The notes below the pieces were generated by a model, which was not told where the DNA came from, did not search any database, and was given only the letters and a program-made list of their open reading frames with translations. A stretch of DNA of 64,000 bases, taken from assembly GCA_041281825.1 (NCBI GenBank), contig CP166298.1, forward strand, positions 62,001 to 126,000, written 5' to 3'. A program made the translations under genes and the position numbers. This document shows, piece after piece, positions 43,520-52,813 of this stretch. Source of the stretch: Paenibacillus_D tarimensis_A (GTDB taxonomy: Bacteria; Bacillota; Bacilli; Paenibacillales; Paenibacillaceae). Within the stretch, counting starts at the first letter, position 1, and the number at the start of each line of letters is the position of its first letter.

Positions 43520-44910
43520 TTTGACTTTCCTTTCCATCCAAACGGTTTCCGTATAATAAAATCTTTCAAGCCGCTCATCATAATCGGTGCGATCGGACTC
43601 AGGTAAGGCACGCCTGCGGAACGAATACCGGTCAAGTACACTTGTGTGAAGAACAGTCCGAGCGCGATTCCGAATAGTCCAAGGCTCCCCGCCAATATGA
43701 GCAGCATCATCCGCAGGATGCGAATGGCGAACGTCATTTCGTAGCGGGGAATCATCAAGGAGGCGATACCGGTAACCGCCACGACGATAATCATGGGAAT
43801 GGAAATAATACCCGCCTGAACGACGGCCTGTCCGATGACCAACGCTCCGACGACACTGACAGCTTGGCCTAATATGCGCGGCAGCCGGACGATCGCTTCC
43901 CGAAGCGCTTCAAATACGCTCTCCATGATCAAAGCTTCTACCAACGCGGGAAAGGGAGACGGTTCCCGGGACGCCGCTATGGAAAGGAGCAGGTCCGTTG
44001 GCAGCATTTCAATATGGTAGGTCGTGATCGCGACGTAGAGCGAAGGCATCAGCAGGGCAAGGATAATGAAGAATGACCGGATCACACGCAAGAAGGAAGC
44101 GCTGCTGTACATCAAATAGTAATCTTCAATGGCCTGGAAAGCGTTCCAGAACGTGAACGGAAAGATTAACACAAACGGCGAATTGTTGACGAAAACCGCC
44201 ACCCTGCCTCTCATCAGCGCATCGGCTACGATATCGGGACGCTCCGTCGTCTGGTTGGTTGGAAACAGACTGAACGGATGGTCCTTGATGTTCTCAGCCA
44301 AGTAATTGCTGTCGAGGACGCTCTCCAGTTGAACGGAGGAAATCCGGTTGGCCATTTCCGTTATCAATTCATGCGAAGCGACATCCTCCAAGTAGACTAA
44401 CCGAACCTCGGTTTGCATGACCGAACCGATTTGCCATGCCTTCATACCGAGCTTCTCGCTTTTCACAATGCGGCGAATCAACGCAATATTCGTTCCCAGG
44501 TGTTCTACGAAGCCTTCGCGCGGACCATGGACGGTCGTTTCGGTATCGGGTTGAGTCACAGCGCGATGGGGAGCGGTGGCGACATTCGCCAATATCATCT
44601 TCGGTCTTCCCAAGACGGCGATTGCCGCCATACCGGATAACATTCCCATGACGACTTTCTGGAAGTCGTCTGTCTCCGAGTAAGCGGGGGATTGAATCGG
44701 GACGGGACCGGTATCGGGATCGGCATCCAGCGGTTCGACGATCTCACGGTGAATCCGCTCCTGGTCGGCAAGACCGGAAATATACGCGATTACATAATGG
44801 TCTGCAATACGGAAAACCAGGTCGGGCATGGAATCGAACGCTCGTTTCAGATTGGTTGCGAACTGTACCAAGTCATCCAGAGTGATCGGCTGTACGGACT
44901 CTTCGGACAT
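43516..44910 (-). CDS. gerA: Spore germination protein, GerA family
   Basis: This 464-aa protein is the A subunit of a germinant receptor. The N-terminal cytosolic domain contains ISGLADQERIHREIVEPL and the conserved DHPFSLFPTNQTTERPDIVADALMRGRVAVFVNNSPFVLIFPFTFWNAFQ. Four or five membrane helices follow (IRSFFIILALLMPSLYVAITTYH, MLPTDLLLSIAASREPSPFPALVEALIMESVFEALREA). ATG 44910 has AGGAGG 9 nt upstream and starts one base after the permease stop. The gene order is B-A-C, unlike the A-B-C order of most Bacillus operons. Confidence 0.92.
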   Translation of the reverse strand: MSEESVQPITLDDLVQFATNLKRAFDSMPDLVFRIADHYVIAYISGLADQERIHREIVEPLDADPDTGPVPIQSPAYSETDDFQKVVMGMLSGMAAIAVLGRPKMILANVATAPHRAVTQPDTETTVHGPREGFVEHLGTNIALIRRIVKSEKLGMKAWQIGSVMQTEVRLVYLEDVASHELITEMANRISSVQLESVLDSNYLAENIKDHPFSLFPTNQTTERPDIVADALMRGRVAVFVNNSPFVLIFPFTFWNAFQAIEDYYLMYSSASFLRVIRSFFIILALLMPSLYVAITTYHIEMLPTDLLLSIAASREPSPFPALVEALIMESVFEALREAIVRLPRILGQAVSVVGALVIGQAVVQAGIISIPMIIVVAVTGIASLMIPRYEMTFAIRILRMMLLILAGSLGLFGIALGLFFTQVYLTGIRSAGVPYLSPIAPIMMSGLKDFIIRKPFGWKGKSK

Positions 44911-44911
44911 C

Positions 44912-46003
44912 CTACCCTGCCTCCTTGTCGTCGACGGATTTAAACTTGATGATGAGAAAAGCAAGAGCGGGAACAAGCAGGAAAAACGGCGTGAATATGA
45001 CCCATGTGGCCCAGTGGTGCCCCGTAAATAAATGGCTGCTGAGGCTGTCCGCCATATATTTGGCAAACAAAAAGATCATGATCGAGACAGGGATGACAGC
45101 TGCCCTGAGGTCCACCCTGCACATATCCGAAATAACCACACATGCTGCGAACGTGAAGATTGAAATTTTAAACAGCACGCCGATCATATAGTCCGTGACA
45201 ATGAGCGGATCCAGATTTTGAATGAAATCCGCGATGTTGACCATATGAAAAGTCGTCATGAGCGGGAAGAAGGAACGGGAGAAAAGCTCAGGGCCGAGTG
45301 TGCTGATGGCTACAACATCCAGAACTACGAATATAAAACCTGCTGTAGCAGCCGCCAGTAAAGAGGCTTTAAAGAAACCCTTAGGTGACGTCGTCATGGA
45401 CCAGAAAGCGGCGAATGCGAAAGCTTCGCCGTACGGCACGGTGACGCTTCCCGGGAATACGGTGGTGGCGATCGGTCTCCATTCAGCCGCAACCGGAGTC
45501 AGCTGCGTCAGGTCAATGGCTCCCGAAGCGAGCAGCAAAACAACTTCCAGTACAAAGAAAAGGAGAATGATAGGCGCATTCAATTCCGCGAGCCGCCCCA
45601 TTCGCCGCAGTCCGGCATAACAAACATAACAAACCAGGATCTGGAACAGGACCATCGTAGCCCCCATCGGTGTTCTTGGGAGAAGAAAGGTATTGGTCAG
45701 TTCGCCGGCATCCCGCAGGTTCCTTCCCGCACTGTAGATGAAAATGATGACATACACCGCGCCTAAAACCGTCCCGGCCCAACGGCCGAAGGCGTCCGTC
45801 AGTAAACCGAACCAATTCATGCATTGGCGCGATTCATACAGCTTCGAATATAACCACAGAAGTCCGGCACCCAGAAAAAAGCTGATGAAAGTAGTAAGCC
45901 AGGCATCTTGTTTCGCAGGACTTGCAATACCGAATACAACGCTGGTTCCCAGCTGGAACAAAAGCATGAGACCGTACATCTGCCATAAGGATAAGACCTT
46001 CAT
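44912..46003 (-). CDS. gerB: Germinant receptor permease, GerB/spore germination permease family
   Basis: This 363-aa protein has ten predicted helices of the amino-acid transporter type (GerAB/YndE). The start MKVLSLWQMYGLMLLFQLGTSVVFG fits the family, and later segments include LLRDAGELTNTFLLPRTPMGA, FPGSVTVPYGEAFAFAAFW and NLDPLIVTDYMIGVLFKISIF. It binds the germinant in known receptors. ATG 46003 has AAGGAG 9 nt upstream. It is the first gene of the operon B-A-C plus a small protein. Confidence 0.91.
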   Translation of the reverse strand: MKVLSLWQMYGLMLLFQLGTSVVFGIASPAKQDAWLTTFISFFLGAGLLWLYSKLYESRQCMNWFGLLTDAFGRWAGTVLGAVYVIIFIYSAGRNLRDAGELTNTFLLPRTPMGATMVLFQILVCYVCYAGLRRMGRLAELNAPIILLFFVLEVVLLLASGAIDLTQLTPVAAEWRPIATTVFPGSVTVPYGEAFAFAAFWSMTTSPKGFFKASLLAAATAGFIFVVLDVVAISTLGPELFSRSFFPLMTTFHMVNIADFIQNLDPLIVTDYMIGVLFKISIFTFAACVVISDMCRVDLRAAVIPVSIMIFLFAKYMADSLSSHLFTGHHWATWVIFTPFFLLVPALAFLIIKFKSVDDKEAG

Positions 46004-46117
46004 CCACACTGTCTCCTTTTTGGCATTAGGGTTCCATTTCAATGGGATTTTTATGTAACAAAACCAAAATGGGAGGAGATGTGGTATATGCCCCGTCATG
46101 ACCTGTCACCGAAAAAG

Positions 46118-46702
46118 CTACGCGCGCTTCAACCCCAAAGCTTCCACCGTTGCCAGCCATTGCGCTCGCTGGTTATCGGTTGAAGATTTTACCGAACACA
46201 GCTCGGTGATCTTGACCGGGTTCACTCCGCAAAACTGCAAAGTAGCCTGCTTCATGACACGATGTCCGGCCTGTCTGTAGACGAAACGATAATACCAGGA
46301 TGGTGCATCCATTGTGACGATGAGACGGGCGGATTTCCCCCGCAGCAGCTTATCAAACAACATTGAATTTGGACGTTCCCGGTAAGCGAAGCCAGGTAAA
46401 AAAGTGCGGTCGATAAACCCCTTTAGAAGTGCGGGGACCGTCCCCCACCAAATCGGGTAGACGAATACGAGATGATCCGCCCAGAGGATTATTTCCTGCG
46501 CCGCCAGCAAATCCTTCTCCAATTCGATCCGTTTATGATATCCAAACTTCAAGTTTGGTTCAAAGGCCAGTTTACCGATGTCGATGCTTCGGACAGCCGC
46601 CCCTCCGGCAATTGCTCCTCTCTTATACGCTTCCGACAATGCAGCGTTATAACTATCGGAATAAGGGTGCCCGTTAATGACGGCAATGTTCTTTGGTTGC
46701 AT
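46118..46702 (-). CDS. NAD(P)H oxidoreductase, flavodoxin-like fold (NQO/MdaB-type)
   Basis: This 194-aa protein has the flavodoxin-2 fold: IAVINGHPYSDSYNAALSEAYKRG (FMN-binding phosphate loop), WADHLVFVYPIWWGTVPALLKGFIDRTFLPGFAYR (the diagnostic YPIWWGxxPAxLKGxxDR block) and a conserved YRFVYRQAGH. It probably reduces quinones or similar compounds with NADPH. GGAGGAG precedes the ATG. It is divergent from an AraC regulator whose 128-bp gap may hold its operator. Confidence 0.9.
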   Translation of the reverse strand: MQPKNIAVINGHPYSDSYNAALSEAYKRGAIAGGAAVRSIDIGKLAFEPNLKFGYHKRIELEKDLLAAQEIILWADHLVFVYPIWWGTVPALLKGFIDRTFLPGFAYRERPNSMLFDKLLRGKSARLIVTMDAPSWYYRFVYRQAGHRVMKQATLQFCGVNPVKITELCSVKSSTDNQRAQWLATVEALGLKRA

Positions 46703-46830
46703 CTATTCATCTCCTCCATCTTTCATCATCCTGCTGATTCAGCTAAAGTAAGAATAAGACAATTCCATATGCAGGAATATGATGAAACACGCCAACATCG
46801 TATTACGATGCGCAGAAAGGGGAGTAAACG

Positions 46831-47859
46831 TTGCCGTCTGCAAATATAGGGAAGCCTGTTTCCTTTGTATATCCGATTGTGAAAACAATCGTGCAAAAAG
46901 GGCATAGCCAAGAAGAATTGCTCAGAAAGGCGAATATCGACAGCTCCATTTTCCAGGATCCGGACGCCAGGATATCGGAGGAAATGCTTGTACGGATAAC
47001 GGAATTGGCCGCCGAGCTTACGTCGGATGAGCTGTTCGGATTGCATAAGGGCCAGTCTACAGAGGCATCGGATTTGGGGATTCTTGGCTATGTGATGCAG
47101 CATTCCAAGACGATCGGCGATGCTTTGGCAGCCTATCAAAAATATAACGTGATCGTATGCAGCGGTTACGACCTAAGCTGGCATGTCGAAGGGGACGACG
47201 TCATCATCATGACGGCTTATGCTCAGCCGTTACAAATGCCGTCCCGGCACTGCATTGAGGATATGATGAGTTCTTTGTATCACATCATGGTGCGCTTAAG
47301 CTGTAGGTCCATAGCTCTGAAAGAAGTCCATTTCAGACACGATCGCTCAGCTGCGGCCGAAGAATATATGGACGTATTAGGGGTTTTACCGCAGTTCGGC
47401 AAAGAATCCAATCTGTTTCGCATGAGCAAGGAGATTCTGGAATATCCGGTACTGTTCGCAGACGCCAAAATTCGCAGTGCATTTGAGCTTATAGCGGAGG
47501 AAGCGAAACACAGGCTCATTCAGGGTAAAATCTTCTCCGATCAAGTATACAGCTGGATCATCAACAGGATGCCGGTTTCAAATCTGAGCTTAAAGGATGC
47601 GGCAGCCGAGTTCCGTATGAGCGTAAGAAGCATCCAAGCCAAGCTGAAGCAAGAAGAGACAACTTTCCAAGCGATCATGGTCCGCGCACGAAAGGAGCTT
47701 GCCATCGGGTATTTAGCGAAACCGGAATATCCAATCGCTGAGGTAGCGTATCTTCTGCATTTCTCGGAGCCAAGCGCGTTTCAGAATGCGTTTAAGAAAT
47801 GGACGGGTGTAACGCCGAGGCAGTACAGGAAGGAGTTGTTAAATAACCTATATATGTAA
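46831..47859 (+). CDS. AraC family transcriptional regulator with Arabinose_bd-type N-domain
   Basis: This 342-aa protein has an N-terminal ligand-binding domain of the PF12625 type (ASDLGILGYVMQHSKTIGDALAAYQKYNVI, then ALKEVHFRHD), as in OruR/VirS/ArgR-type regulators rather than the cupin AraC. The C-terminus carries two helix-turn-helix motifs: SLKDAAAEFRMSVRSIQAKLK and YPIAEVAYLLHFSEPSAFQNAFKKWTGVTPRQYRK. The start is TTG 46831 with GGGGAG 9 nt upstream. It is divergent from the oxidoreductase at 46702, its likely target. Confidence 0.88.
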   Translation: MPSANIGKPVSFVYPIVKTIVQKGHSQEELLRKANIDSSIFQDPDARISEEMLVRITELAAELTSDELFGLHKGQSTEASDLGILGYVMQHSKTIGDALAAYQKYNVIVCSGYDLSWHVEGDDVIIMTAYAQPLQMPSRHCIEDMMSSLYHIMVRLSCRSIALKEVHFRHDRSAAAEEYMDVLGVLPQFGKESNLFRMSKEILEYPVLFADAKIRSAFELIAEEAKHRLIQGKIFSDQVYSWIINRMPVSNLSLKDAAAEFRMSVRSIQAKLKQEETTFQAIMVRARKELAIGYLAKPEYPIAEVAYLLHFSEPSAFQNAFKKWTGVTPRQYRKELLNNLYM

Positions 47860-47953
47860 GTTAATGACTTTTGTGAAAATGACTAAAGGTTTTGGGTGAA
47901 ATAACCGATATTCTAATTATCTAATTCACCTTGGGAAAGGAGATGAAGACGGC

Positions 47954-49657
47954 ATGCGTTATTCGCTCCGGCTCTCTCTTGGCAGCAAACTTAATCTGTT
48001 CTTTTTGGTTATTATACTCTTTTTAACCTCAGTCATTTGGTTCGTGGTGCAGTCACAGCTGGAGAATGGAATCAAGGCACAGGCCCTGGAGAAAGCGAAA
48101 TCGGACCTTGCCCTTGGTTTCAGTTATTTGAATGAAAAATACCCTGGAGAATGGACGATTCGCGATGGCTTCCTGTACAAAGGGGAAACCAAAATTAATG
48201 ACAACTTCGAAATCGTGGATGAAATCGGTCAACTGACCGGCGGAGATACGGTTACGATTTTCCAAGGGGATACTCGTGTAACGACCAACGTGATGAAAGA
48301 CGGCAAACGGGCTGTCGGCACTCAAGTATCGGAACAGGTCGCGAACGTTGTGCTTAAGCAAGGCGAGATCTTCTTAGGCGAAGCGAATGTTGTCGGTCAA
48401 TTCTACCAGACGGCCTACCAGCCGCTGAAGAACGCCGGCGGAGAAATTATAGGGATATGGTACGTGGGGGCTTCCCAATCGATGATCGATTCCGTTCAGG
48501 CCAGCTTTATGAGGATCTTTTGCGCGGTTCTGGGGACGGCTGTCCTTCTGTCCCTGCTGTTCGTCATTCTGTTTAACCGTCGGTTGAAAAGACGGCTTGC
48601 CGCGATCTCGTTCGCCTTGACGAAAGCAGGCAGCGGCGACTTCTCCTATCGGATTCAGGACATTACCCATGATGAAATCGGAGAGATTTCAACCGGTTAC
48701 AATCAAATGTGCTCGTGCCTGTGCGAGTTGATCGAGCAAGTCGCACAGTCAGCCCGGGAAGTAGCGATGTCGGCGGAAAACCTGTCGTCTGGTTCCTATC
48801 AGATCAATCAGGCAACCGAACACATTTCGGAAAACATAGCAGAGGTTGCGGAAGGTGCCGACAAGCAGGTGCAAAGCGTGGATTACAGTCTGCAGTCGGT
48901 ACATAAAATTTCCGCAAACGCCCGGCACATCGCCGCGAATGCACAAGACGTCTCCGCTGTAGCGGCTGCCGCCGCCGGAAAGACGGCGGAAGGTACGGCA
49001 TTAATTGAAAATTCGGTCCAACAAATGAGCTTGATTCATGAAACGATGAATCAGTTGTCCCGGGTAGTGGAAGGGTTAGGCCAGCGATCGCAGGAAATTG
49101 AGCAAATCATCGAGGTCATCACCGGAATTGCAGACCAGACGAACTTACTTGCTTTAAATGCGGCGATCGAAGCGGCACGGGCGGGTGAGGAGGGGCGGGG
49201 GTTTGCGGTCGTGGCGGGCGAGGTGCGGAAACTGGCGGAGCAGTCCGCTCAGTCCGCTGGGCAGGTCTCCAGGCTTATTGATGCCATCCGACAAGAAACG
49301 GATATCGCTGTGGAAACAATGGCCGCAGGCAGCAATGAAGTAACACAAGGCATTCAAGTGGTTAACGATGCCGGTTCGTCGTTTGAGCAGATCCGGCAGT
49401 CGATCCGGGAAGTTGCGAATAAGATTGAGGAGGTTTCCGCTTCCGCCCAGCAGATGTCGGTTGGAGCGGAGCAGGTGGTACAGGTTATTTCCTCGATTGC
49501 AGAGGTCGCCGGCAGCTCGGCAATGAAAACGCAAAACGTCTCTGCCGCCTCCGAGGAACAATTGGCTTCCATGGAGGAAATCACGTCTGCCGCGGCAACT
49601 CTGTTACAAATGTCGGAACAGCTGCAAAAGCTTACAGGCAAATTTAAAATTAATTGA
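47954..49657 (+). CDS. Methyl-accepting chemotaxis protein with single-Cache sensor
   Basis: This 567-aa chemoreceptor has TM1 at about residues 13-33 and an extracellular single Cache domain of about 150 aa (LALGFSYLNEKYPGEWTIRDGFLYKGETKI to IGIWYVGASQSMIDSV). TM2 lies near residues 187-207, followed by HAMP (RRLAAISFALTKAGSGDFSYRI). The cytoplasmic signalling hairpin contains the conserved tip EVITGIADQTNLLALNAAIEAARAGEEGRGFAVVAGEVRKLAEQS. The C-terminus lacks a long tail. AAAGGAG lies upstream. The Cache domain is of the sCache_3 type by its WTIRDG pattern, which would sense a small organic acid (inference). Confidence 0.93.
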   Translation: MRYSLRLSLGSKLNLFFLVIILFLTSVIWFVVQSQLENGIKAQALEKAKSDLALGFSYLNEKYPGEWTIRDGFLYKGETKINDNFEIVDEIGQLTGGDTVTIFQGDTRVTTNVMKDGKRAVGTQVSEQVANVVLKQGEIFLGEANVVGQFYQTAYQPLKNAGGEIIGIWYVGASQSMIDSVQASFMRIFCAVLGTAVLLSLLFVILFNRRLKRRLAAISFALTKAGSGDFSYRIQDITHDEIGEISTGYNQMCSCLCELIEQVAQSAREVAMSAENLSSGSYQINQATEHISENIAEVAEGADKQVQSVDYSLQSVHKISANARHIAANAQDVSAVAAAAAGKTAEGTALIENSVQQMSLIHETMNQLSRVVEGLGQRSQEIEQIIEVITGIADQTNLLALNAAIEAARAGEEGRGFAVVAGEVRKLAEQSAQSAGQVSRLIDAIRQETDIAVETMAAGSNEVTQGIQVVNDAGSSFEQIRQSIREVANKIEEVSASAQQMSVGAEQVVQVISSIAEVAGSSAMKTQNVSAASEEQLASMEEITSAAATLLQMSEQLQKLTGKFKIN

Positions 49658-49705
49658 AGCAGCTAATACAAAGGCTGCCCAGAGCGAGAGTGGGCATCAA
49701 ACGGC

Positions 49706-49745
49706 AACGGAGTGCTGAACAGATCGTCAGTACTTCGTTGTTTTT
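49706..49745 (+). terminator. Terminator after the chemoreceptor gene
   Basis: AACGGAGTGCTGA (49706-49718) pairs with TCAGTACTTCGTT (49727-49739) with G-U pairs, followed by GTTTTT. Confidence 0.75.
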
Positions 49746-49814
49746 AACTTACGAACGAACTTGACAATACTATTGTTTGGAAACTAAATTAAACATACGC
49801 AAGGAGGGGAAAAA

Positions 49815-50213
49815 GTGAAAAAGCTCAGTATCATACTAGCCGTATTGTTGTGTTTATTACTTATTGGCTGCAGCTTGGAAGCTCCGGCCACCAACCCGGC
49901 TCCGAAGCAGGTATCGGCGAAAGAAGCGAAGGAGATGATCGACGAGGGCAAGGTTCAGGTCATTGACGTTCGTACGCCGGAGGAATTCGAGGCCGGCCAT
50001 ATTCAGGGCGCGAAGTTGATTCCGCTGCAGCAATTAGAAGACCGGCTTGACGAATTGGACAAGGAACAATCGTATTTGCTTGTGTGCAGAACCGGCAACC
50101 GTTCCGCTCAGGCGCAGGAGGTCTTGGCGAACCATGGATTCAATCACACCTATAACATGCTGCAAGGGATGGCTCAGTGGCCCTACGAGACAATAAAAAG
50201 CGAAATGGACTGA
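49815..50213 (+). CDS. Rhodanese-like lipoprotein
   Basis: This 132-aa protein starts at GTG 49815, 5-6 nt after AAGGAGGGG. A short signal peptide ends in lipobox LLLIGC, so it is anchored on the outer face of the membrane. A single rhodanese domain follows: VIDVRTPEEFEAGHIQGAKLIPL and the active-site loop VCRTGNRSAQA, with Cys as the persulfide carrier. It would move sulfane sulfur or act in redox handling outside the cell. A terminator precedes it, so it has its own promoter. Confidence 0.92.
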   Translation: MKKLSIILAVLLCLLLIGCSLEAPATNPAPKQVSAKEAKEMIDEGKVQVIDVRTPEEFEAGHIQGAKLIPLQQLEDRLDELDKEQSYLLVCRTGNRSAQAQEVLANHGFNHTYNMLQGMAQWPYETIKSEMD

Positions 50214-50239
50214 ACAAATTCAATCATGATGTCCGAAAC

Positions 50240-50980
50240 TTAGCATATCCCTTCCACATCAGACGAGAACTCTTGCAATATATGGCTCAGACCATCCGGT
50301 TCACTGAGCATCGGCAAATGTCCGGTCTTCAGGCTTCGAACCGATTGCGGAGAAAGGTTCGATATCATTTTCTTCTGGAAGGATGGGGTGAACTCCTTAT
50401 CGTCTTCTAATGTAATGTACAACCTCGGTACATCCGGAACGGATACCTCGGTTCGATCCGTATATACACGGATGGACTCGGGCTTAAAGCCTTGTACAAC
50501 CTCTTCCGCGTGCTCGGGGGACAAGTCGTTGCATAATCCGGCCCGGATTGCGGACGCCGGGGGTTTCGTGCCCATTTTGCTTAGGATAGCTTTCATAAGA
50601 ATGCGCTTGGGCAATGGCAGAACGGACAGAAATGAACCGCCATTCTTCGGAATCGCCGCGCTTACAGCAACAAATCCCGCCAAGCGGTCGCCCAACCCGG
50701 AGGCAAGCCGAAGAGCCAATACGCCTCCAAGCGAATGCGCGACGATGATAAACCGCCGCACTCCCCATTCATCAACCTGTCTTTTCATATGCGTTACATA
50801 TTCCGCCAGAGAAAGCTCCTGTTCCGATTCTACCGAATCTTTCACCAGGGGATATTCAACAAGCAAACAAGGCTGATCAAGTCTCTCCGCAACTTTGCTC
50901 CAGATCTTGCCTTTCAGGCCGGCTCCATGTATAAATACGAAACCGGTTTCTTCTTGCACCCACTCTTGTTTATTCATCAT
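50240..50980 (-). CDS. Alpha/beta hydrolase
   Basis: This protein of about 246 aa has an alpha/beta hydrolase fold: FVFIHGAGLKGKIWSKVAERL (oxyanion loop), nucleophile elbow VAHSLGG (Ser), and a late His in TGHLPMLSEPDGLSHIL. The acid is probably an Asp or Glu in YITLEDDKEFTP. It resembles small esterase and carboxylesterase members; no substrate can be named. GGAGGAG lies just before the paired ATG codons 50980 and 50977. It is divergent from the WYL regulator with a palindrome in between, which likely controls it. Confidence 0.87.
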   Translation of the reverse strand: MMNKQEWVQEETGFVFIHGAGLKGKIWSKVAERLDQPCLLVEYPLVKDSVESEQELSLAEYVTHMKRQVDEWGVRRFIIVAHSLGGVLALRLASGLGDRLAGFVAVSAAIPKNGGSFLSVLPLPKRILMKAILSKMGTKPPASAIRAGLCNDLSPEHAEEVVQGFKPESIRVYTDRTEVSVPDVPRLYITLEDDKEFTPSFQKKMISNLSPQSVRSLKTGHLPMLSEPDGLSHILQEFSSDVEGIC

Positions 50981-51033
50981 ACTCTCCTCCAGAGACGCTT
51001 GATTAAGATGTTCACAAGCACATGATACCACTT

Positions 51034-51058
51034 AAATAAGACAGATTATGTCTTATTT
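51034..51058. promoter_or_regulatory. Operator palindrome between hydrolase and WYL regulator genes
   Basis: AAATAAGACA (51034-51043) and TGTCTTATTT (51049-51058) form perfect 10-bp arms around GATTA. The WYL regulator is the likely binder. Confidence 0.65.
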
Positions 51059-51101
51059 ATATGATAAGATGAAATAAAAATCAGGAGAGAGGGATGCCGG
51101 T

Positions 51102-52043
51102 TTGCAGAAAGCACAGCGCCTCATTCACATGATGATGATGATTAACGCCAGAAAGTCGTTTACCGTGAAAGAGCTGGCCGATGAATTCGGACTATCCACC
51201 CGGACGATTACGCGGGACTTGCAGGAGCTGAGCGAGCTTGGCGTTCCGATCTATTCCGTGCAGGGAAGAGGGGGAGGCTACAAACTGCTGCAAGAGAGAC
51301 TGCTTCCGCCGATCAGCTTCTCCGAAAGCGAAGCGATCGCGATGTTCTTCGCGTGCCAATCGATGGAATATTTCGGCTCCTTGCCTTTTGGTGAAGGGGC
51401 CGAATCCGCGCTGCATAAGTTCTATCATTATTTGCCTGCCGATGTCAGGGAGCAGATCGACCGTTTGAAGAATCGGGTAATGTTCTGGAGCCCGCAGAGG
51501 GCAATGTCTCCTAAGATTCTTCAAACGCTGCTGCAGGCCGTTATGATCCGCAGTGCCGTTACGATCGAGTACAAATCCGGACACGGTGTCTCGAAGCGGG
51601 ATATCCAGCCCATAGGCTTATATGCAAGCTCGGGGTACTGGTACTGTCCGGCTTATTGTATGCTAAGGGAAGAAATCAGGCAGTTCAGGGCCGACCGGAT
51701 CGTATCGGCTTATGTAAACAAATCTGTACCTTTGAGAAATGAGATACATGAGATGACCTTGATGAATAAACCTCAAACAGACCGTCAGGAGCAAATCGAG
51801 TTGCTGCTAGAGTTCACAGACAAAGGGGTGTGGCTGCTGGAATCCAATCCCCGGTTCTCTCCTTATATCGAGCGCAGCGAAGCTGGCGGAGGATCGGCGA
51901 TCGTGCCGATTGCGGCAGAGGATTTGCACTTTTATACGGATCTGATCTGGCAGCAGGGTGAGGATGTTACCCTATTGGGACCGGGCGAAGCGACAGAGTA
52001 CATGAAGCAAAAAATCGAATCGATGCGATTGCGGTATTCATAG
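51102..52043 (+). CDS. YafY-type transcriptional regulator with WYL domain
   Basis: This 313-aa protein has an N-terminal winged helix of the DeoR/HTH_11 type (RLIHMMMMINARKSFTVKELADEF, STRTITRDLQELSELGVPIYSVQGRGGGYKL). The WYL domain contains SGHGVSKRDIQPIGLYASSGYWYCPAYCMLREEIRQFRADRI. WYL domains bind small molecules or nucleic acids. The start is TTG 51102 with GAGGGATG upstream. Its stop abuts the stop of the convergent TetR gene with no gap. A palindrome between it and the divergent hydrolase is the likely operator. Confidence 0.9.
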   Translation: MQKAQRLIHMMMMINARKSFTVKELADEFGLSTRTITRDLQELSELGVPIYSVQGRGGGYKLLQERLLPPISFSESEAIAMFFACQSMEYFGSLPFGEGAESALHKFYHYLPADVREQIDRLKNRVMFWSPQRAMSPKILQTLLQAVMIRSAVTIEYKSGHGVSKRDIQPIGLYASSGYWYCPAYCMLREEIRQFRADRIVSAYVNKSVPLRNEIHEMTLMNKPQTDRQEQIELLLEFTDKGVWLLESNPRFSPYIERSEAGGGSAIVPIAAEDLHFYTDLIWQQGEDVTLLGPGEATEYMKQKIESMRLRYS

Positions 52044-52637
52044 TCACTCCGCTCTGCGTCCGGTCAGCCCGTAGAAGAAAAATTCGGTAAACCGCTCAAA
52101 TAAGGGCTTTTGCTCCGATTCAGGCAACGTTTCCATGATTCGGATCATTTGCCTTTTATACATATCGAAATAGGCCAGAAGATGACTTACATTATAGTCC
52201 TCCGAAAAGAAACCCTCTTGTTGACCTGCTTCAATATACCGCGTGAAAAAGGGCAGCAGCTTATCCTCTTCATAGGTTTGCAAGAACTTCAAGACAGGTG
52301 AGAGTTCAAGATCTGTTCCGCCGTAGACGCGGGATAGCCGACTCAATACCTCGATTTCACCGAAGATGATTTGTTTTGTCTTTTCCGTAAAAGGGATATC
52401 CTCATGCAAAATGCGTTCGTATCTTTCCAATTGGGCATTCATTTGAAACGTTAATACATCAATAATGAGCTGCTCCTTGCTTCCATAATAATTAAAAATG
52501 GTTGCAGGCGATACACCGGCTTTTTTGGCGATTTCATTGATGTTTACCTTCTGTAATCCGTAATGCATGAATAAATCCATCGCAGCAGCGCGGATGTTGT
52601 TTATTTTTTTGGCTTTTCGCCGTTCATATCCGTTCAA
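52044..52637 (-). CDS. TetR/AcrR family transcriptional regulator
   Basis: This 197-aa protein has the N-terminal HTH INNIRAAAMDLFMHYGLQKVN, NEIAKKAGVSPATIFNYYGSKEQLI and a long all-helical C-terminal ligand domain. The start is TTG 52637 with AAGGTGA 6 nt upstream. It is divergent from the ATPase and permease of an FtsX exporter. Two 35-bp repeats in the 176-bp gap look like its operators, so it probably represses the exporter and itself. Confidence 0.9.
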   Translation of the reverse strand: MNGYERRKAKKINNIRAAAMDLFMHYGLQKVNINEIAKKAGVSPATIFNYYGSKEQLIIDVLTFQMNAQLERYERILHEDIPFTEKTKQIIFGEIEVLSRLSRVYGGTDLELSPVLKFLQTYEEDKLLPFFTRYIEAGQQEGFFSEDYNVSHLLAYFDMYKRQMIRIMETLPESEQKPLFERFTEFFFYGLTGRRAE

Positions 52638-52682
52638 GCCTAATCACCTTCCAAATAAGCTTACTCTTTTATTATAAACAAG

Positions 52683-52717
52683 TTTTAGATTATTTCAATA
52701 TACACAATACAAAACTA
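52683..52717. repeat. Operator-like repeat 1 upstream of FtsX exporter
   Basis: 35 bp running from TTTTAGATTATTTC to ACAATACAAAACTA. It is a near copy of 52750-52784 and each copy contains an AGTTTT/AAAACT inverted pair. Confidence 0.7.
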
Positions 52718-52749
52718 TTGCAGTTTCAACTTGTCATGTTCTATAATAA

Positions 52750-52784
52750 TTTTAGATTAATTATACACATATAATACAAAACTA
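52750..52784. repeat. Operator-like repeat 2 upstream of FtsX exporter
   Basis: 35 bp running from TTTTAGATTAATTA to ATAATACAAAACTA, 67 bp downstream of the first copy. It lies next to the promoter of the exporter genes. Confidence 0.7.
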
Positions 52785-52813
52785 CATTATTATGAGTCGA
52801 TGGAGGTGCCGTT

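Noticed and set aside
46004..46117. Sigma-G type promoter before the ger operon
   Set aside because: A CATAAAA-like -10 is present but no convincing -35 at the right distance was found.
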